64,000 nt of DNA from Euborellia annulipes. Its lineage: Eukaryota; Arthropoda; Insecta; Dermaptera; Anisolabididae. The position numbers and the translations under genes were made by a program. The stretch covers positions 1-64,000 of the forward strand of contig JAKCPI010005410.1 of the NCBI GenBank assembly GCA_023213315.1. Reading direction: 5' to 3'. Positions within the stretch are counted from its first letter, which is position 1. Every line of letters starts with the position of its first letter. Below are positions 44,158 to 56,246 of this stretch, in pieces. Below the pieces are notes generated by a model. The model made no database searches. It had not been told where the DNA came from and saw only the letters and a program-made list of their open reading frames with translations.

Positions 44158-45441
44158 TTTTTTTACTTTCTCGTACCCTATATATGAAATATATAGAGAG
44201 AGAAAGTATTGCGATCATGTCAAAAATTCGATGTCCAGATTTTGATGGATATACATGTTTTGAGGTCCCCTGAGTCCAAAAAAGTGGGTCCCGCAAATTG
44301 GTCTGTGTGTGTGTATGTATGTATGTATGTATGTATGTATGTATGTGTGGACAGATTTTTAACATGAAGGAATTGAGCTACCGGATTGAAATTTTATATT
44401 TAACTTAGGTACCTTCCCACACGCTCAAAATAAGCTTTTGAACAAAATCGGCCAAAAAGTACTAGTACTTTACTGATGTACTTTTTCAGTTTTTTTCGAT
44501 TTTCTCAAAATACCCTCCAAGGATTTTTTTAAAATTCATAAATGAACTATTTTTTAGATGCTCTTTAAAATGTATATTCTCATTTTGCCGTTGAAATCTT
44601 CTGAAGACCACTTTACTCTTGTTCTTTTAGCATGAAGGAATTGAGCTACCGGATTGAAATTTTATATTTAACTTAGGTACCTTCCCACACGCTCAAAATA
44701 AGCTTTTGAACAAAATCGGCCAAAAAGTACTAGTACTTTACTGATGTACTTTTTCAGTTTTTTTCGATTTTCTCAAAATTCCCTCCAAGGATTTTTTTTA
44801 AAATTCAAAAATCAATTATTTTTTAGATGCTCTTTAAAATGTATATTCTCATTTTGCCGTTGAAATCTTCTGGAGACCACTTTACTCTTGTTCTTCATAG
44901 GAAAGATAGAAATGGTTGCCATGGTAACGGAATTTAAATCTTTTTCTTTTTATTAGATTAAAAATCAATTATTATTTAAATTCCCATTTATTTGTGTCTT
45001 TAATTGCTTAGGAGAAAACATATATATATCTCTCTCTCTCACTTGCAAACATTATCGCCTGTCTCTCCGCCTTCTCTCATAGGCCTAATGTTAATTTCCT
45101 ATAGGGATTTTTATGTTAATTTCGATTCAAAAGGGGGTCCCCTTTGAAACTTTTTAGGCATTTAAAATTTTTTTTTCCAATTCTTATGAAATTTTGTATT
45201 TATTTACGATTCTCTATTGTGTATAAAATGTCCAAATATGAGATTAAAATTTTTAAAAATAACCATAGTTTATTTCAAGCAGTCAACATTTAAAATCCAA
45301 GTTTGAAACTAAGGTGCTATCGGAAACTAAATATATCTCGACACAAAAAAATCTGGTGTGACCAGCACAGTGCGCAACTTTCTCTTACCGAAGGGTAAGA
45401 GAAAGTTGTGTGCTGTGCGCCAGTCACACCAGATTTTTTTT
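44158..45441 (+). mobile_element. Helentron-like family, long variant with internal duplication
   Basis: Plus-strand copy, ending in the long 3' hairpin. It has an ATGT microsatellite (about 44310-44345), a ~265-bp segment (from agcatgaaggaattgagc) repeated in tandem at 44363-44628 and 44629-44900, and the same extra internal region as the inverted neighbour. Confidence 0.85.
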
Positions 45442-45886
45442 TTTATAAATATTATATCAGTATATATGACTTCACTTTTGCTTATCTCTCCTTCTATATT
45501 CCTCTCCTCCTACTCAATATACACACATATAGAGTCCTCTTTATAAAAAGAGATAAACATTTTTTTTATCTTGAATTTCTAGAAAACCTCACTCTCTGTT
45601 TGAATAAGGGGCACAAAAATTAAACAATTTCCAAAGAGGAATTATTTACGACCTTCTTTAAGTCTGATTTAGTGACTTGAATATGCAAAGATAAATAAAT
45701 AATAAAGAAAAATATACTCTTATCAAACCAGAGTATATCTATGCTTATGCTACCACTATAGTATAATAATAATAATACCTAAGTGAAATATTTAGTATGA
45801 ATAGATTATTATTATTGTTTTAAATTATTATTCAAAATTGAAATCCAAGAAATTTGATTAAAATTATCTGAGAAAGTTATTATTAT
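45442..45886. other. no gene recognised
   Basis: AT-rich DNA without supported features. Confidence 0.5.
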
Positions 45887-46060
45887 GAGAGTTTTTAATT
45901 ATAGACCACATTTGTATTAATTATTTATTAAAAATATAAATGCTGTACAACGTATCGTCTGTTAATTCTGTGTTTCGTTTGCAAGTAGTGTGCACTAGCT
46001 CAAACTCAAGTGATCTAACCTCTAAGGGACCGTTACGTGTATTTATATGAAACCATGTCA
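45887..46060. repeat. Penelope-like subfamily A, single arm
   Basis: gtttttaattatagaccac, aaatataaatgctgtacaac and actcaagtgatctaacc match one arm of the foldbacks at 51756 and 54478. The inverted partner is missing. Confidence 0.55.
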
Positions 46061-46075
46061 GTGCCAAGGTCTTGT

Positions 46076-46204
46076 CAGTGCCATCTACAGTCATTCCCAT
46101 CAAGTTAAATACAAACATCAGCGCCATCTAAAATCATTCCCATCAAATTAAACACAAACATCAGCGCCATCTACAATCATTTCCATGAAGTTAGACACAA
46201 TCAT
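46076..46204. repeat. 43-bp minisatellite, three units
   Basis: cagcgccatctacaatcat, then ttccatgaagttagacacaa, is the unit; starts at 46076, 46119 and 46162 with a few substitutions. Confidence 0.85.
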
Positions 46205-47321
46205 CAAAGCAAGTTAAAATAAGTTTTTTGTATTTGATTTTTTTAACAGAGATGGTACAAAATATTGTTTTTAATTATTCCAATAATATAATACAATAAT
46301 CAAACCTTAATATGTAATTAACAATTTTCTCATTCAATCCGATGTGCCACATTTTATTTGGCCTATAATTTTTGTGCTGTGCGATTAGTCAAAGGAAAGA
46401 ATTAGCGAGGAAAATGACTATAGCCAAAACATGCAATACAAAAACTTTAAACAAATTACAAGTTCTCTAGAGAATTTTATATTGCGTTTCTATTTTAATT
46501 TCCTATTGATATTTATTTATTTATTTTGGTTATGGTTTGGAAATCAATTAATCTTTTAAAAATGTCAAATTAAAAAAAAAAAAGTTCGTGAGCAGGACAA
46601 AAAGAAAAGGTCCTCAGGAGATGACCTTTAGAAATCAGACACGAATTTATCCCTTCCTCCTATAACCTAGTTCTTTTTTTTAAGTTCAAATAAATAAACA
46701 GAGAATTGAAAGTGAAAATTTTTAATAATCAACTTAAATTTAATAATAATACAAATCTTTTTTTTTTTTTACATAATTATTTAACGACAATTTGTCAACA
46801 GATTTGAAAAAGAGACCTCCCTCAGTATCTGATTTAACAACTCTTTTTTTTTTGTTAAGATAATTATCTACTAATCATATAAATTACACCAAATGAGATT
46901 ATAATTAAATAATTTTGTAAAGGAAAGAAAAAGAAAAAAAAATTCTTATTTATGTTGGGAAAAAGATTTTCATTTGAAATGGAAAGGATTGATGAATGGG
47001 ATAAAAGTCTGTCAGTCCATTTAGAAAAATTAAAAAAAAAAAAAAAAAAAAACATTTGGTAATAATTAACCGATTAAAAAATTTTGTTTAAGAACTTGAA
47101 AATTTGAGATTTTTTGTTTTAATTTATTTAAACTCACAGGAGAGTGTCAGGCTACTCACTGCCATGTTATTATTACACAAACCATTTCGGACTATTTTTG
47201 ATCCCCTCCACAATTCAATTAGCTTCAACATTTATTAACACATTAATAACAAATTAAGTTTTAATTAATTTTATGTTAGTATCAATCCAAAATATAACTA
47301 AAAATACAGTAAATAATAAGT
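46205..47321. other. no gene recognised
   Basis: AT-rich with long T and A runs; no supported features. Confidence 0.5.
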
Positions 47322-47412
47322 CTGGAGGTATTTTCAGGCCAAATTTATTCTATATTGCCGAAGTTTTGGAAGTCTAAGCGTAGTGGAATAGATTTGGCCT
47401 GAAAATACTCCA
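47322..47412. repeat. short Penelope-like foldback
   Basis: ggaggtattttcaggccaaat and atttggcctgaaaatactcc flank a centre with ttgccgaagttttgg, a mutated version of the CGAAACGTT box. Confidence 0.5.
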
Positions 47413-47561
47413 GCGTTATTATCATTTATCGTTCAACTATCTAGACCAGGCTTTTCCAATTATCATTTCTCTTAAAAATACACTAGGTTACGTGTTTCAA
47501 GTTGTTATGGGTAAAAAATTCACTTATTGCGTATTTTGACATTTTTTTTTTATTTCATTTA

Positions 47562-47863
47562 GGGGTCGTCCACATATTACGTAAGGCGTTAAGTGGAAGG
47601 AATGTGGCCAAAACGTTACTAATTTTGATATGGGGGGACCCGAAGGTTTCTTTAAGCATAAAAAAAAGGTAAAATGATATGAATTTTGTTTAGGAAATTT
47701 TAAGAAAAAGTTTAAACAAGTTTCGGTTTCGGGGGGGGGGGGGGTGTAGTTTTATGTTGTGACAATATTTGTAAGGAGGTTTGTTTGTAGGGCACTAACT
47801 GTGACAGGGGGGGGGGACTAGAATGTCGTCAAAAAACGCATTACGTAATATATGGACGACCCC
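47562..47863. mobile_element. MITE with ggggtcgtcca termini
   Basis: Starts ggggtcgtccacatattacg and ends cgtaatatatggacgacccc, a terminal inverted repeat of about 25 bp; flanks read ttta and ttaa, suggesting a TTAA-like target. 302 bp, with G-runs, non-coding. I recall this terminus as widespread in insects; the superfamily is uncertain. Confidence 0.75.
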
Positions 47864-47865
47864 TT

Positions 47866-48025
47866 AAGGTCTTTTTCGGCATCGAAGGCCATTTAGACAC
47901 CGTCTTTATTTATTTCAATTGGTAGCCAATCCAATTGTAATAAATTTTTGTAGCATTGAACGGGATGCGAACCCTTGAGCATTGGTAGCAGAATCTAAAG
48001 CTCTAGCCCTGAGGTCAAAGCCTAT
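47866..48025 (-). mobile_element. family 1 SINE copy
   Basis: tctttttcggcatcgaaggc, ccatttagacaccgtc and gggatgcgaacccttgagc (reverse box B) in minus orientation. A second minus copy follows directly. Confidence 0.65.
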
Positions 48026-48033
48026 CTTGTTTC

Positions 48034-48205
48034 AAGTCCTTTTTTGGCATTTGAAGCCTTTTAGACCCTATCCTTATTTATTTCAAATGATTGGCATTCA
48101 AGTCAATTGAAATAAATTTTTCGCCTGGAACGGCATACCAACCCTTGATCTTGGCACTAGAAGTTAATGCTCTACCTCTGAGGCATAGGTCAACGGCTCG
48201 GAAGA
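48034..48205 (-). mobile_element. family 1 SINE copy, tandem to the previous one
   Basis: tttttggcatttgaagcc, tttagaccctatcctta and caacccttgatcttggcac match the family in the same minus orientation. It is diverged from the neighbour, so these are separate insertions or an old duplication. Confidence 0.6.
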
Positions 48206-49333
48206 CAGTTTTAATCTAGTTTAATTAATTTCTTTATTAATTAAATAACTTCAAAAAATGTACATCATTTAGCAAGAATCTCTTCTTTTAAAATTTGGCA
48301 TCCCCCTTATTGACCTAAGGGATATTGTTATAAATCTTGAATAATATTTTGATTTGAAATTAATTATTGTTGGCATTTCTTCTGTTCATCTATGCCAGTC
48401 TTTCTTGACAGGCTCTTCGACGGGCCGTCTTGTTCATTATGTCTTTCAAAGAACGAATTTCCAAACTGGTTTACCTTGAACTCTTCTTAATTCTTTTTGC
48501 TAATCCGGATTTTTATTAAATTAGCAAATTATGTTTTTATAATAACAACATTCAGTAATTCTTTGTTGAATATTAATTTGCAAAATCATTTTTTTTTTTT
48601 TTTTTTTCTTGAGCATTTTGTTAAGAGAAGTGTTAGAGATCGAAAAGAGGCAATAGAAGAAGAGATTTGTAGTATTTTAGCAATTCTAATGATCCTTTGG
48701 CCGCAAGTCACGTTGGGATTTGAAGTCACGACTGAAGAGAGAAGTTTGGATTGCATCAGACCCAAAATGAGAGAGAGAGAGAGAGACAAAACAACAACAA
48801 CAACAACTCTCTTCCTTCTTCTCAAACATCCTAACTGTAATCTCTCGGAGATACGGGATTACTCAAAGGTTCTTAAAAAAATCAGAGAATAAAAAGAAGC
48901 ACTCTTTATTCATCTTTTTTTTTAATACATTCATTTATTTATATATATTGTATTTTTTTATTTATTTATTTAATATAAAATAAACATTAACACTTTGTGA
49001 ATGTGTGAATTAGCGTGCATTAGTAACACTAGGATTATTCTTTCATTTCTATTGACTTTTTTCTATACTTCTCATCAGGTTTCAAGTTGGTTTTGTTTTT
49101 TTTTTTTTCTCGGCAATTTCTTAAGCCTTCATGGGAATAATAAGGAAAATATATACTCGAAAAAAATACCAATCAATATTTTCTTCTGTATGAATCGTAT
49201 CTACATCCGAATTTTATTTATTTATTTATTCTCTCGTCCAAGAATCCAGAATTGGGACTGTTTAACATACTTCACAATTATTTCCAATTGTTTATGCGAA
49301 ATATTTTTTTGGTCTTTCAAACATCTAGAATAT
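48206..49333. other. no gene recognised
   Basis: A 131-codon + strand frame at 48497-48892 has no domain I recognise and a T-run in its middle. An ACA microsatellite is near 48790. Confidence 0.4.
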
Positions 49334-50266
49334 TTTTACTTTCTCTTATCTCTATATATATGTTAATATATATAGAGAGAAAGTATTGGATTCATGTCAA
49401 AAATTCGATGTCGAGATTTTGATGGATATACACGTTTTGAGGTCCCCTGAATCCAAAAAAGTGGTTTTCGCGACATGGTCTGTCTGTGAAAGAACGAAAA
49501 GAGCTAGGAGGTTGAAATTTTATTTCTGAGTTAGGCACCACATCGAGGCGTGAAAATAAGCTTTTGAACAAAATAGGCCAGAGAACTAGCACTTTACTGA
49601 TTTACTTTTGCAGTTTTTTCGATTTACTCAAAATTCGCTGAACGATTTTGATTAAGGTGCGCGTCTCGAAAAACCGTTAGAAGACGATTCAGTAGCGAGT
49701 TACTCTAGGTGGCAAGAGATGGCGTTAGTTTTTCCCATAGGGAAACAAGGGATTTATTTCATTTCATTTGAAAGATTCCAGCTAATTAATTAAGGGTAAA
49801 AAATTAATTATTTTTTAACACAATGGTTATTAATTTAATTATCTAAAAGATATAGAGCGAATTTTTTAAAAATATCTTTTATTTAATGAGATTAATCTAA
49901 AAAAAAATTTTATTTTTTCGAAAATCAAAAAAAGGGCTTCTATAAGTTGTAGATATTTTAAATAGCTTTAATTTAAAAAAAATTTGAGGTCGATAGCTTC
50001 AAAATTGTGGCCGCTGGAATCTCCCAAAATTAGCACCCCGAGACGCGCACCTTAAAATTCATAAATCAATTATTTTTTAGATACTCTTTAAAATGTATAT
50101 TCTCGTTTTGCCCTTTACATCTTGAATCTTATATAGTATATGTATCAACGGAAACTAAATATATCTCGACACAAAAAAATCTGGTGTGACAAGCACAGAA
50201 CACAACTTTCTCTTACCAAAGATGAGAGGAAGTTGTGTGCTGTGCAACCAGTCACAGCATTTTTTT
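49334..50266 (+). mobile_element. Helentron-like family copy carrying a nested MITE
   Basis: Start hairpin, body and 3' hairpin in order, with a short microsatellite region. The body is split at gattaa/aaattcata by the TTAA MITE at 49652-50055. Confidence 0.85.
49652..50055. mobile_element. TTAA-type MITE nested in Helentron-like copy
   Basis: TTAA duplication flanks a 396-bp element with terminal inverted repeat ggtgcgcgtctcg and cgagacgcgcacc (perfect 13 bp). Removing the element and one TTAA rejoins the host family sequence, showing that it inserted later. Confidence 0.85.
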
Positions 50267-50735
50267 CTCTTGCCATTTATTTATTCAAAAAGTGCATTTT
50301 TAGCTTTGACGTTTTGTCTATTGCGCTGGTAAATCGTTCACTCACATTATACAACCGTGCATCTGTTTATCTTACAATTACAATTTATTCATTTGATTAT
50401 AATGAGTTATATTTTAAATTTTTTTATTTTAATATATATGTATTTTGATAATAAAAAATTCAAATTTTTATTACATTCTATAATGTTATATTAAAAAGAA
50501 AAAAATAGAATATCTATCCAAACTATTATGTAAATCACATTTTTAGAAGTTGATTATTCATATATTCATCCACGAACGGCCTTCCCATTAACATTAACCT
50601 TAAACCTGGATCATCTTTGTTCATATCCTCTAAAGAGCAGCCACATGTGTAGCAATGTTATTATTTATAGTTGCATCCATAATATAATCATCTCCACCTC
50701 TCTCTGATTTATTAAATAAAATTTCAAACGATTGT
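50267..50735. other. no gene recognised
   Basis: AT-rich; no supported features. Confidence 0.5.
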
Positions 50736-51428
50736 TTTTTTACTTTCTCTTACCTATGTATATATGTAATATATATATAGAGAGAAAGTATTGGATTCAT
50801 GTCAAAAATTCGATGTCGAGATTTTGATGGATCTTCACGTTTTGAGGTCCCCTGAATCCAAAAAAGTGGTTTTCGCGACATGGTCTGTCTGTCTGTGTGT
50901 CTGTCTGTGTGTCTGTCTGTCTGTGTGTCTGTGAACAAAATATCTCAAGAACGAAAAGAGCTAGGAAGTTGAAATTTTATATTTAAGTTAGGCACCCCCA
51001 TGGGACGTGACACGAAGCTTTTGAACAAAATCGACCAAAAAGTACTAGCACTTTACTGATTCACTTTTTCAGTTTTTTTCGATTTTCTCAAAATTTGCTC
51101 CAACGATTTTTTTTAAAATTCAAAAATCAATTATTTTTTAGATTCTCTATAAAATGTATATTCTCATTTTGTGATTGAAATCTTCTGAAGACCACTTTAC
51201 TCTTGTACTCCATAGAAAAGATAGGAGAAATGGTTGCCATGGTATCAAAATATAAATATTTTCCCATACTTATAAATTTTACATCTTGAATTCAATTGTA
51301 CCCTACTGTCGGAAACTAAATACATGTCGACACAAAAAATCTGGTGTGACAAGCACAGTACACAACTTTCGATTACCGAAGGTAAGAGAAAGTTGTGTGC
51401 TGTGCGCCAGTCACACCAGATTTTTTTT
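50736..51428 (+). mobile_element. Helentron-like family, full-length copy
   Basis: Complete from tttactttctcttacc to gtcacaccagatttt, with TCTG/TGTG repeats (50882-50935). It is nearly identical over long stretches to the copies at 52316 and 62281, suggesting recent activity. Confidence 0.9.
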
Positions 51429-51755
51429 CTTATTAAAATCATCCGAGATTGATTTATTTTTTTTTTCTTCCTTGATTTAAATTTGTTTTTATTAGCATAT
51501 TCAATTCTGTTTTTATCTTGTAAATAATAAATATATAAAGGGGTTCATTTATTGTAAGAGCTGGATTATGAGTTTCCTAAGCTGGCACACCTTTTTGCCA
51601 GCCTTTTTTTCCTTTCCAAATCAATTGTCAGACTCGCTTTTTCTCTCAATTTCAATAAAAATAAAACTTCCAACCCCGCATTAGGATAAGACCAAGACTG
51701 AAAAAGAACTTGGTAAATAAAATTAAAAAATAGTAAATAAATATTTATACTTATT
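51429..51755. other. no gene recognised
   Basis: AT-rich; no supported features. Confidence 0.5.
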
Positions 51756-52047
51756 AGGGGAATTTTTAATCATAGACCACATTTTTGTATTAAAATATTA
51801 ATATTTATTAAAATTATAAATACTGTACAACGTTTCGACTGCTTATTCTGCAGCCGTTATCAGGTACTGTGCACTTGCTCCGACTCAAGTGAACCAACCA
51901 GTGTTCATTTGGTTCACTGGAGTAGGAGCAAGTGCACAGTACCTTGATAACGACTGCAGAATAAGCAGTCGAAACGTTGTACAGTATTTATAATTTTAAT
52001 ATATATTTAATACAATAATGTGGTCTATGATTAAAAATTCCCCTAAT
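51756..52047. repeat. foldback, Penelope-like subfamily A
   Basis: Arms 51756-51903 and 51908-52047 are inverted copies with almost no spacer. Both contain cgaaacgttgtacag (or complement) preceded by the hairpin gactgc agaataa gcagtc (six pairs). Box 1 reads CTGATAA (minus arm) or CTTGATAA (plus arm), so it departs from CTGANGA. Confidence 0.7.
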
Positions 52048-52105
52048 AATAATATTCCAAACCACAAAAAGCTTTAATAAACCAATATTTATAGGCTAGA
52101 ATAAA

Positions 52106-52182
52106 AAAAATCTCGACATCGAATTTTTGACATGACCGCAATACTTCTCTATATATATTTCATATATAAGGTAAGAGAAAGT
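52106..52182 (-). mobile_element. Helentron-like family 5' end, solo
   Basis: tctcgacatcgaatttttg, then atacttctctatatatat...ggtaagagaaagta. Confidence 0.65.
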
Positions 52183-52315
52183 AATAAATGTTTAAAAGTT
52201 TTTTTTTTTTTAACCTTCCTATCTGGTGACTAGAAGGTGACCATAAGTTACCAGAGATAAGACGGACTTTTCTCCTGTTTTTATTTGTCAGCTTTTCTGT
52301 TCGGCTTGATTTTTG

Positions 52316-53000
52316 TTTTTACTTTCTCTTACCTATGTATATATGTAATATATATATAGAGAGAAAGTATTGGATTCATGTCAAAAATTCGATGTCGAGA
52401 TTTTGATGGATCTTCACGTTTTGAGGTCCCCTGAATCCAAAAAAGTGGTTTTCGCGACATGGTCTGTCTGTGGGTGTGTGGGTGGGTGGGTGGGTGGGTG
52501 GGTGTGTGTTCAATTTTAATCATGAAGGAATTGAGCTACGAGGTTGAAATTTTATATTTAAGTTAAACACCATCCGTGACCGGAAAAATAAGCTTTTAAT
52601 CAAAATCGGCCAAAGAGTACTAGTACTTTACTGATTCACTTTTTCAGTTTTTTTCGATTTTCTCAAAATTTGCTCCAACGATTTTTTTTTAAATTCAAAA
52701 ATCAATTATTTTTTAGATTCTCTATAAAATGTATATTCTCATTTTGTGATTGAAATCTTCTGAAGACCACTTTACTCTTGTACTCCATAGAAAAGATAGG
52801 AGAAATGGTTGCCATGGTATCAAAATATAAATATTTTCCCATACTTATAAATTTTACATCTTGAATTCAATTGTACCCTACTGTCGGAAACTAAATACAT
52901 GTCGACACAAAAAATCTGGTGTGACAAGCACAGTACACAACTTTCGATTACCGAAGGTAAGAGAAAGTTGGTGGGTTATGGGGGGCTCACCAGAGATTTT
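52316..53000 (+). mobile_element. Helentron-like family, full-length copy with altered hairpin
   Basis: Complete start and body; the microsatellite is GGTG (52470-52508). The last ~40 bp diverge (gttggtgggttatgggggg), breaking the outer part of the 3' hairpin; a remnant caccagagatttt follows. Confidence 0.85.
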
Positions 53001-53485
53001 TATAATTGAAATAAATTTTTTCGCCTGAGCGCGAACCCTCGATCAAAATATTGGTATTAACGGCAAAAAACAAAGAAAGAGAAGACTAATAAAATAATAC
53101 TATGGAAAATATTAAATTAAATTAAAATGATTAAATATTTTCTCATCAATAAAGCTTTTTCACGTAATTAGGCCTATATACAAGTTTTCTTTCCATCAAA
53201 TTTCCAAAAAATCATTTTAAATTTATTATGATTTAATTTTTATGAATATTTATTTCGTTCTCTGTAATATCCAGTTTTTTACTTAAAGGTCAGACTATTA
53301 ATATGTATATTTTATTTTTATAGATTAAAATCAAGAGCATTGGCGGCCCTGCTTCTGACTTCTGAAAGTTGACATTAACCGTTTGGGTCTCGCCTTGCAA
53401 GTTCTAAGTGGTGAGTTTCAATGATAATAAAAACTCATAATAGATTAATTTATTTATTAATATTGTAGTTGTGGCTGTTGAGTTG
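53001..53485. other. family 1 SINE scrap, then unassigned DNA
   Basis: 53001-53060 (gaaataaattttttcgcctg, cgcgaaccctcgatc) is a minus-strand SINE remnant. The rest is AT-rich. Confidence 0.4.
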
Positions 53486-53645
53486 TTTCAAGGAAGGTTT
53501 GCAAAAGTGGAGATTGGCAGCCAAATTTTTTTCTTTAAATATTTTTTTTTAATATTTTATCGAGACCGAAACTTCAGCCCAATAAAATATTTAAAGAAAG
53601 AAAAATTAGCCTGCCAATCTCCACTTTTGCAACATTTCCTTGATA
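53486..53645. repeat. Penelope-like foldback
   Basis: Arms share tttgcaaaagtggagattgg, cagcc/ggct and tttctttaaatatttt inverted; the centre holds gaccgaaacttcagcc, a mutated box. Confidence 0.6.
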
Positions 53646-54477
53646 ATTCATTTATCAATTGAATATTCATCTTTACAGATAAAAAAAAAAAAATATTTTT
53701 GATTCTTACCTGATTCAAAAAATAATAAATCAAATAATGAAGAAAGGGGATCTGTTTTTAGCGATTATTTATTTACCTTTTATAATATGGTTTTTTTTTT
53801 TTCATTTGTTCATTTCACAAATAATTCTTAGATTAAGTGTTTTGAATGAAGTACCGTTTGTTGTTGTTATTTGATTTCTTAAAAAATCCAGGTCATCTGA
53901 GCCATTTCACATTTTCAAGATCTCTTTCTCTCCCTCTTTTTTTTTTCTTCAATTTATTCTTATTTTTTTTTTTTCTAAGGTTTTTTAAATTCCTAAAAAC
54001 ACACTTCACTTCCTGTGTTGTCACCCTCTTTGATCTTTTTTTTCTCTTTTCTTTTTTTTTCCTAAAAGGGGTTTCAAGTTTCTGGTCGGAAAGTGAAATG
54101 AGATGGAACCTGGCATCATTTATCTCATTCTTTCTTTCTGGCTAATCTATTAAACGGGGAAAAAATTGTCAATAAGGGTGAAATTATCATTATATTATTA
54201 ATATTTTTTCAATTTTAGTTGTAATTTGATTGTTATTTAAACACGCTGTGAGAATCTTTATCTGACAAATGTCAATATTGACAGTCTTAAACCCAGATAG
54301 TCTGGAATATTGCAACAACACTTCAAACCTCGTACTACTTTACATTACTGAAATATTGCCACAATCCTGCACCGGAGATATTGTAGACAAAAAATTGCAG
54401 CACTATTCCTGCAATATTACCTGCAATGTTTAATATTACAAATGTGTTTATTAAAGCTTTTGTGGTTTGAAATATTA
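53646..54477. other. no gene recognised
   Basis: T-rich low-complexity DNA (53930-54070) and AT-rich flanks. The 99-codon frame here is translated T-runs. Confidence 0.5.
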
Positions 54478-54865
54478 TTATTATGAGAATTTTTAATTAT
54501 AGACCACATTTTTGTATTAAATATTTATTAAAAATATGTAAATACTGTATAACGTTTCGACTACTTATTCTGCAGCCGTTATCAAGTACTGTGCCCTTGC
54601 TCCGACTCAAGTGAACCAACTGTCATGTCCGTTACTTGCCTTTTTATATACAGCGACGTCACAGAAATGTCGACAGATGGCGCTTACTGGTATATAAAAA
54701 GGCAAGTAACGGACATGACGGTTGGTTCACTTGAGTGGGAGCAAGTGCACAATACTTGATAACGGCTGCAGAATAAGCAGTCGAAACGTTGTACAGTATT
54801 TATATATTTTTAATAAATATTTAATACAAAAATGTGATCTATAATTACAAATTCTCCTAATTTTA
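54478..54865. repeat. foldback, Penelope-like subfamily A
   Basis: Inverted arms with taattatagaccacattt, cgtttcgactacttattctg and the ggctgcagaataagcag hairpin. A second inner palindrome (ccgttacttgcctttttatat with its complement) surrounds a ~30-bp centre. Confidence 0.7.
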
Positions 54866-54889
54866 ATATTGCAATTTAAAAGTTGCTGC

Positions 54890-55075
54890 AATATTCCAAG
54901 GCTGTCTGGGGAAAGTCACGGGGTGCGGATTCGGATCTCAGGTAATCCGATGAATATTTATTTAAATCATTTGAATACCAAACGATATAAATAAATATAC
55001 CTAAAGCCTACAGTATATCCTAAATATTTGTATCATTTAAAAAACTATATGGCCTAAGATGCCAAAAAGACTTAA
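54890..55075 (+). mobile_element. family 1 SINE copy
   Basis: gggtgcggattcggatctc (box-B-like), an aaataaatat body and the tail actatatggcctaagatgcc. The head is diverged. Confidence 0.6.
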
Positions 55076-55798
55076 TTGTATACATTTTGATTGCGGATCT
55101 CTTCACATTCATGGAATATCATTACCCCACTAAATATTTTGGATATTTTGTTTGGACCTTAACTTGTATTTTCTTAATTTAATTACCTCATATTTATTTA
55201 ATCATTAAAATCAAATCAATCCATGAAAAAAAAACTTATCATTGATTAATCGTCCGAAGAATAATTTAGCTCCCACCTCCTCTAACATAAAAAAGCACTT
55301 TAGCTTTAGCTTTAGCGATGTTAGATGTTAGACAAAAGAGAGGGAGAGGATCCAATGGTCTAATGGTCCTCAAGGGAGACAGATCGCCTCGAGATGACTT
55401 AACAAAAGAGACTCTCTTGTGATCGAAATGAATACCTTTACCTACCCATAAGTGGACGCTCTTCTCGATTTCTTTTCGCCTTGTAATGGTTAGTATAATT
55501 ACCTGTGAGCGTTTTTAGCAATTCATCCTCAGGAACAATTTATAAATAGACTGTATTTGTGTGCGTGTATGTCATTTATTATTCATAATCAATCATCATC
55601 TAAAAGATTATCAAATTCTTTTTAGATACCAGCCCCGTCTATTTACTAGACCTTTCTTTAGAGATAAGTATTATTATTTTCAATTTAAGTAATCAAGTAA
55701 TCGTCCCCTCCATCCATCAAACTTTCGTTTAATTACTTTTTAATTAATAAGAGCTTCCGGGGTTTAGTCGACACTTTAGTCTAATTTGGAATCGAATA
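55076..55798. other. no gene recognised
   Basis: Unique-looking sequence; 55290-55500 is slightly GC-richer, without a convincing frame. Confidence 0.45.
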
Positions 55799-56112
55799 GC
55801 AAAAAATCTAGTGTGACTGCTCGCACAGCACTTTCTCTTATCCTTAAGTACTAATACTTTTTAGCCGATTTTGTTTAATAGCTTATTTTCACGCTCCAGG
55901 GAGGTGCCAAACTTAAATATAATATTTCAATCTCCTAGCCCAATTCCTTCATGCTTAAAATTGAGCAGACACACAGACAGATCATGTCGCAAAAACCACT
56001 TTTTTGGATTCAGGAGACCTAGAAACGTGTATATCCATCAAAATCTCGACATCGAATTTTCGACATGAATCCAATACTTTCTCTCTATATATATTAATAT
56101 ATATATAGAGGG
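55799..56112 (-). mobile_element. Helentron-like family, internally deleted copy
   Basis: Part of the hairpin (aatctagtgtgactgctcgc), then directly agtactaatactttttagcc and the start region to the tctctctatatatatt hairpin. The middle ~350 bp is missing. Confidence 0.75.
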
Positions 56113-56246
56113 TATCTTGTACAGTATAGACTTTGAGATTAAACATAAACATAAACAAAAACGTTAATACAATAAACTCATAAACACAATAAAAATCCCT
56201 GACAAAAACATTAATAAAATTGCCTACATAAATATAATTACTGATT

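Noticed and set aside
53846..54145. 99-codon Phe/Leu-rich frame
   Set aside because: Translated T-runs; no membrane-protein pattern, splice partner or family resemblance.
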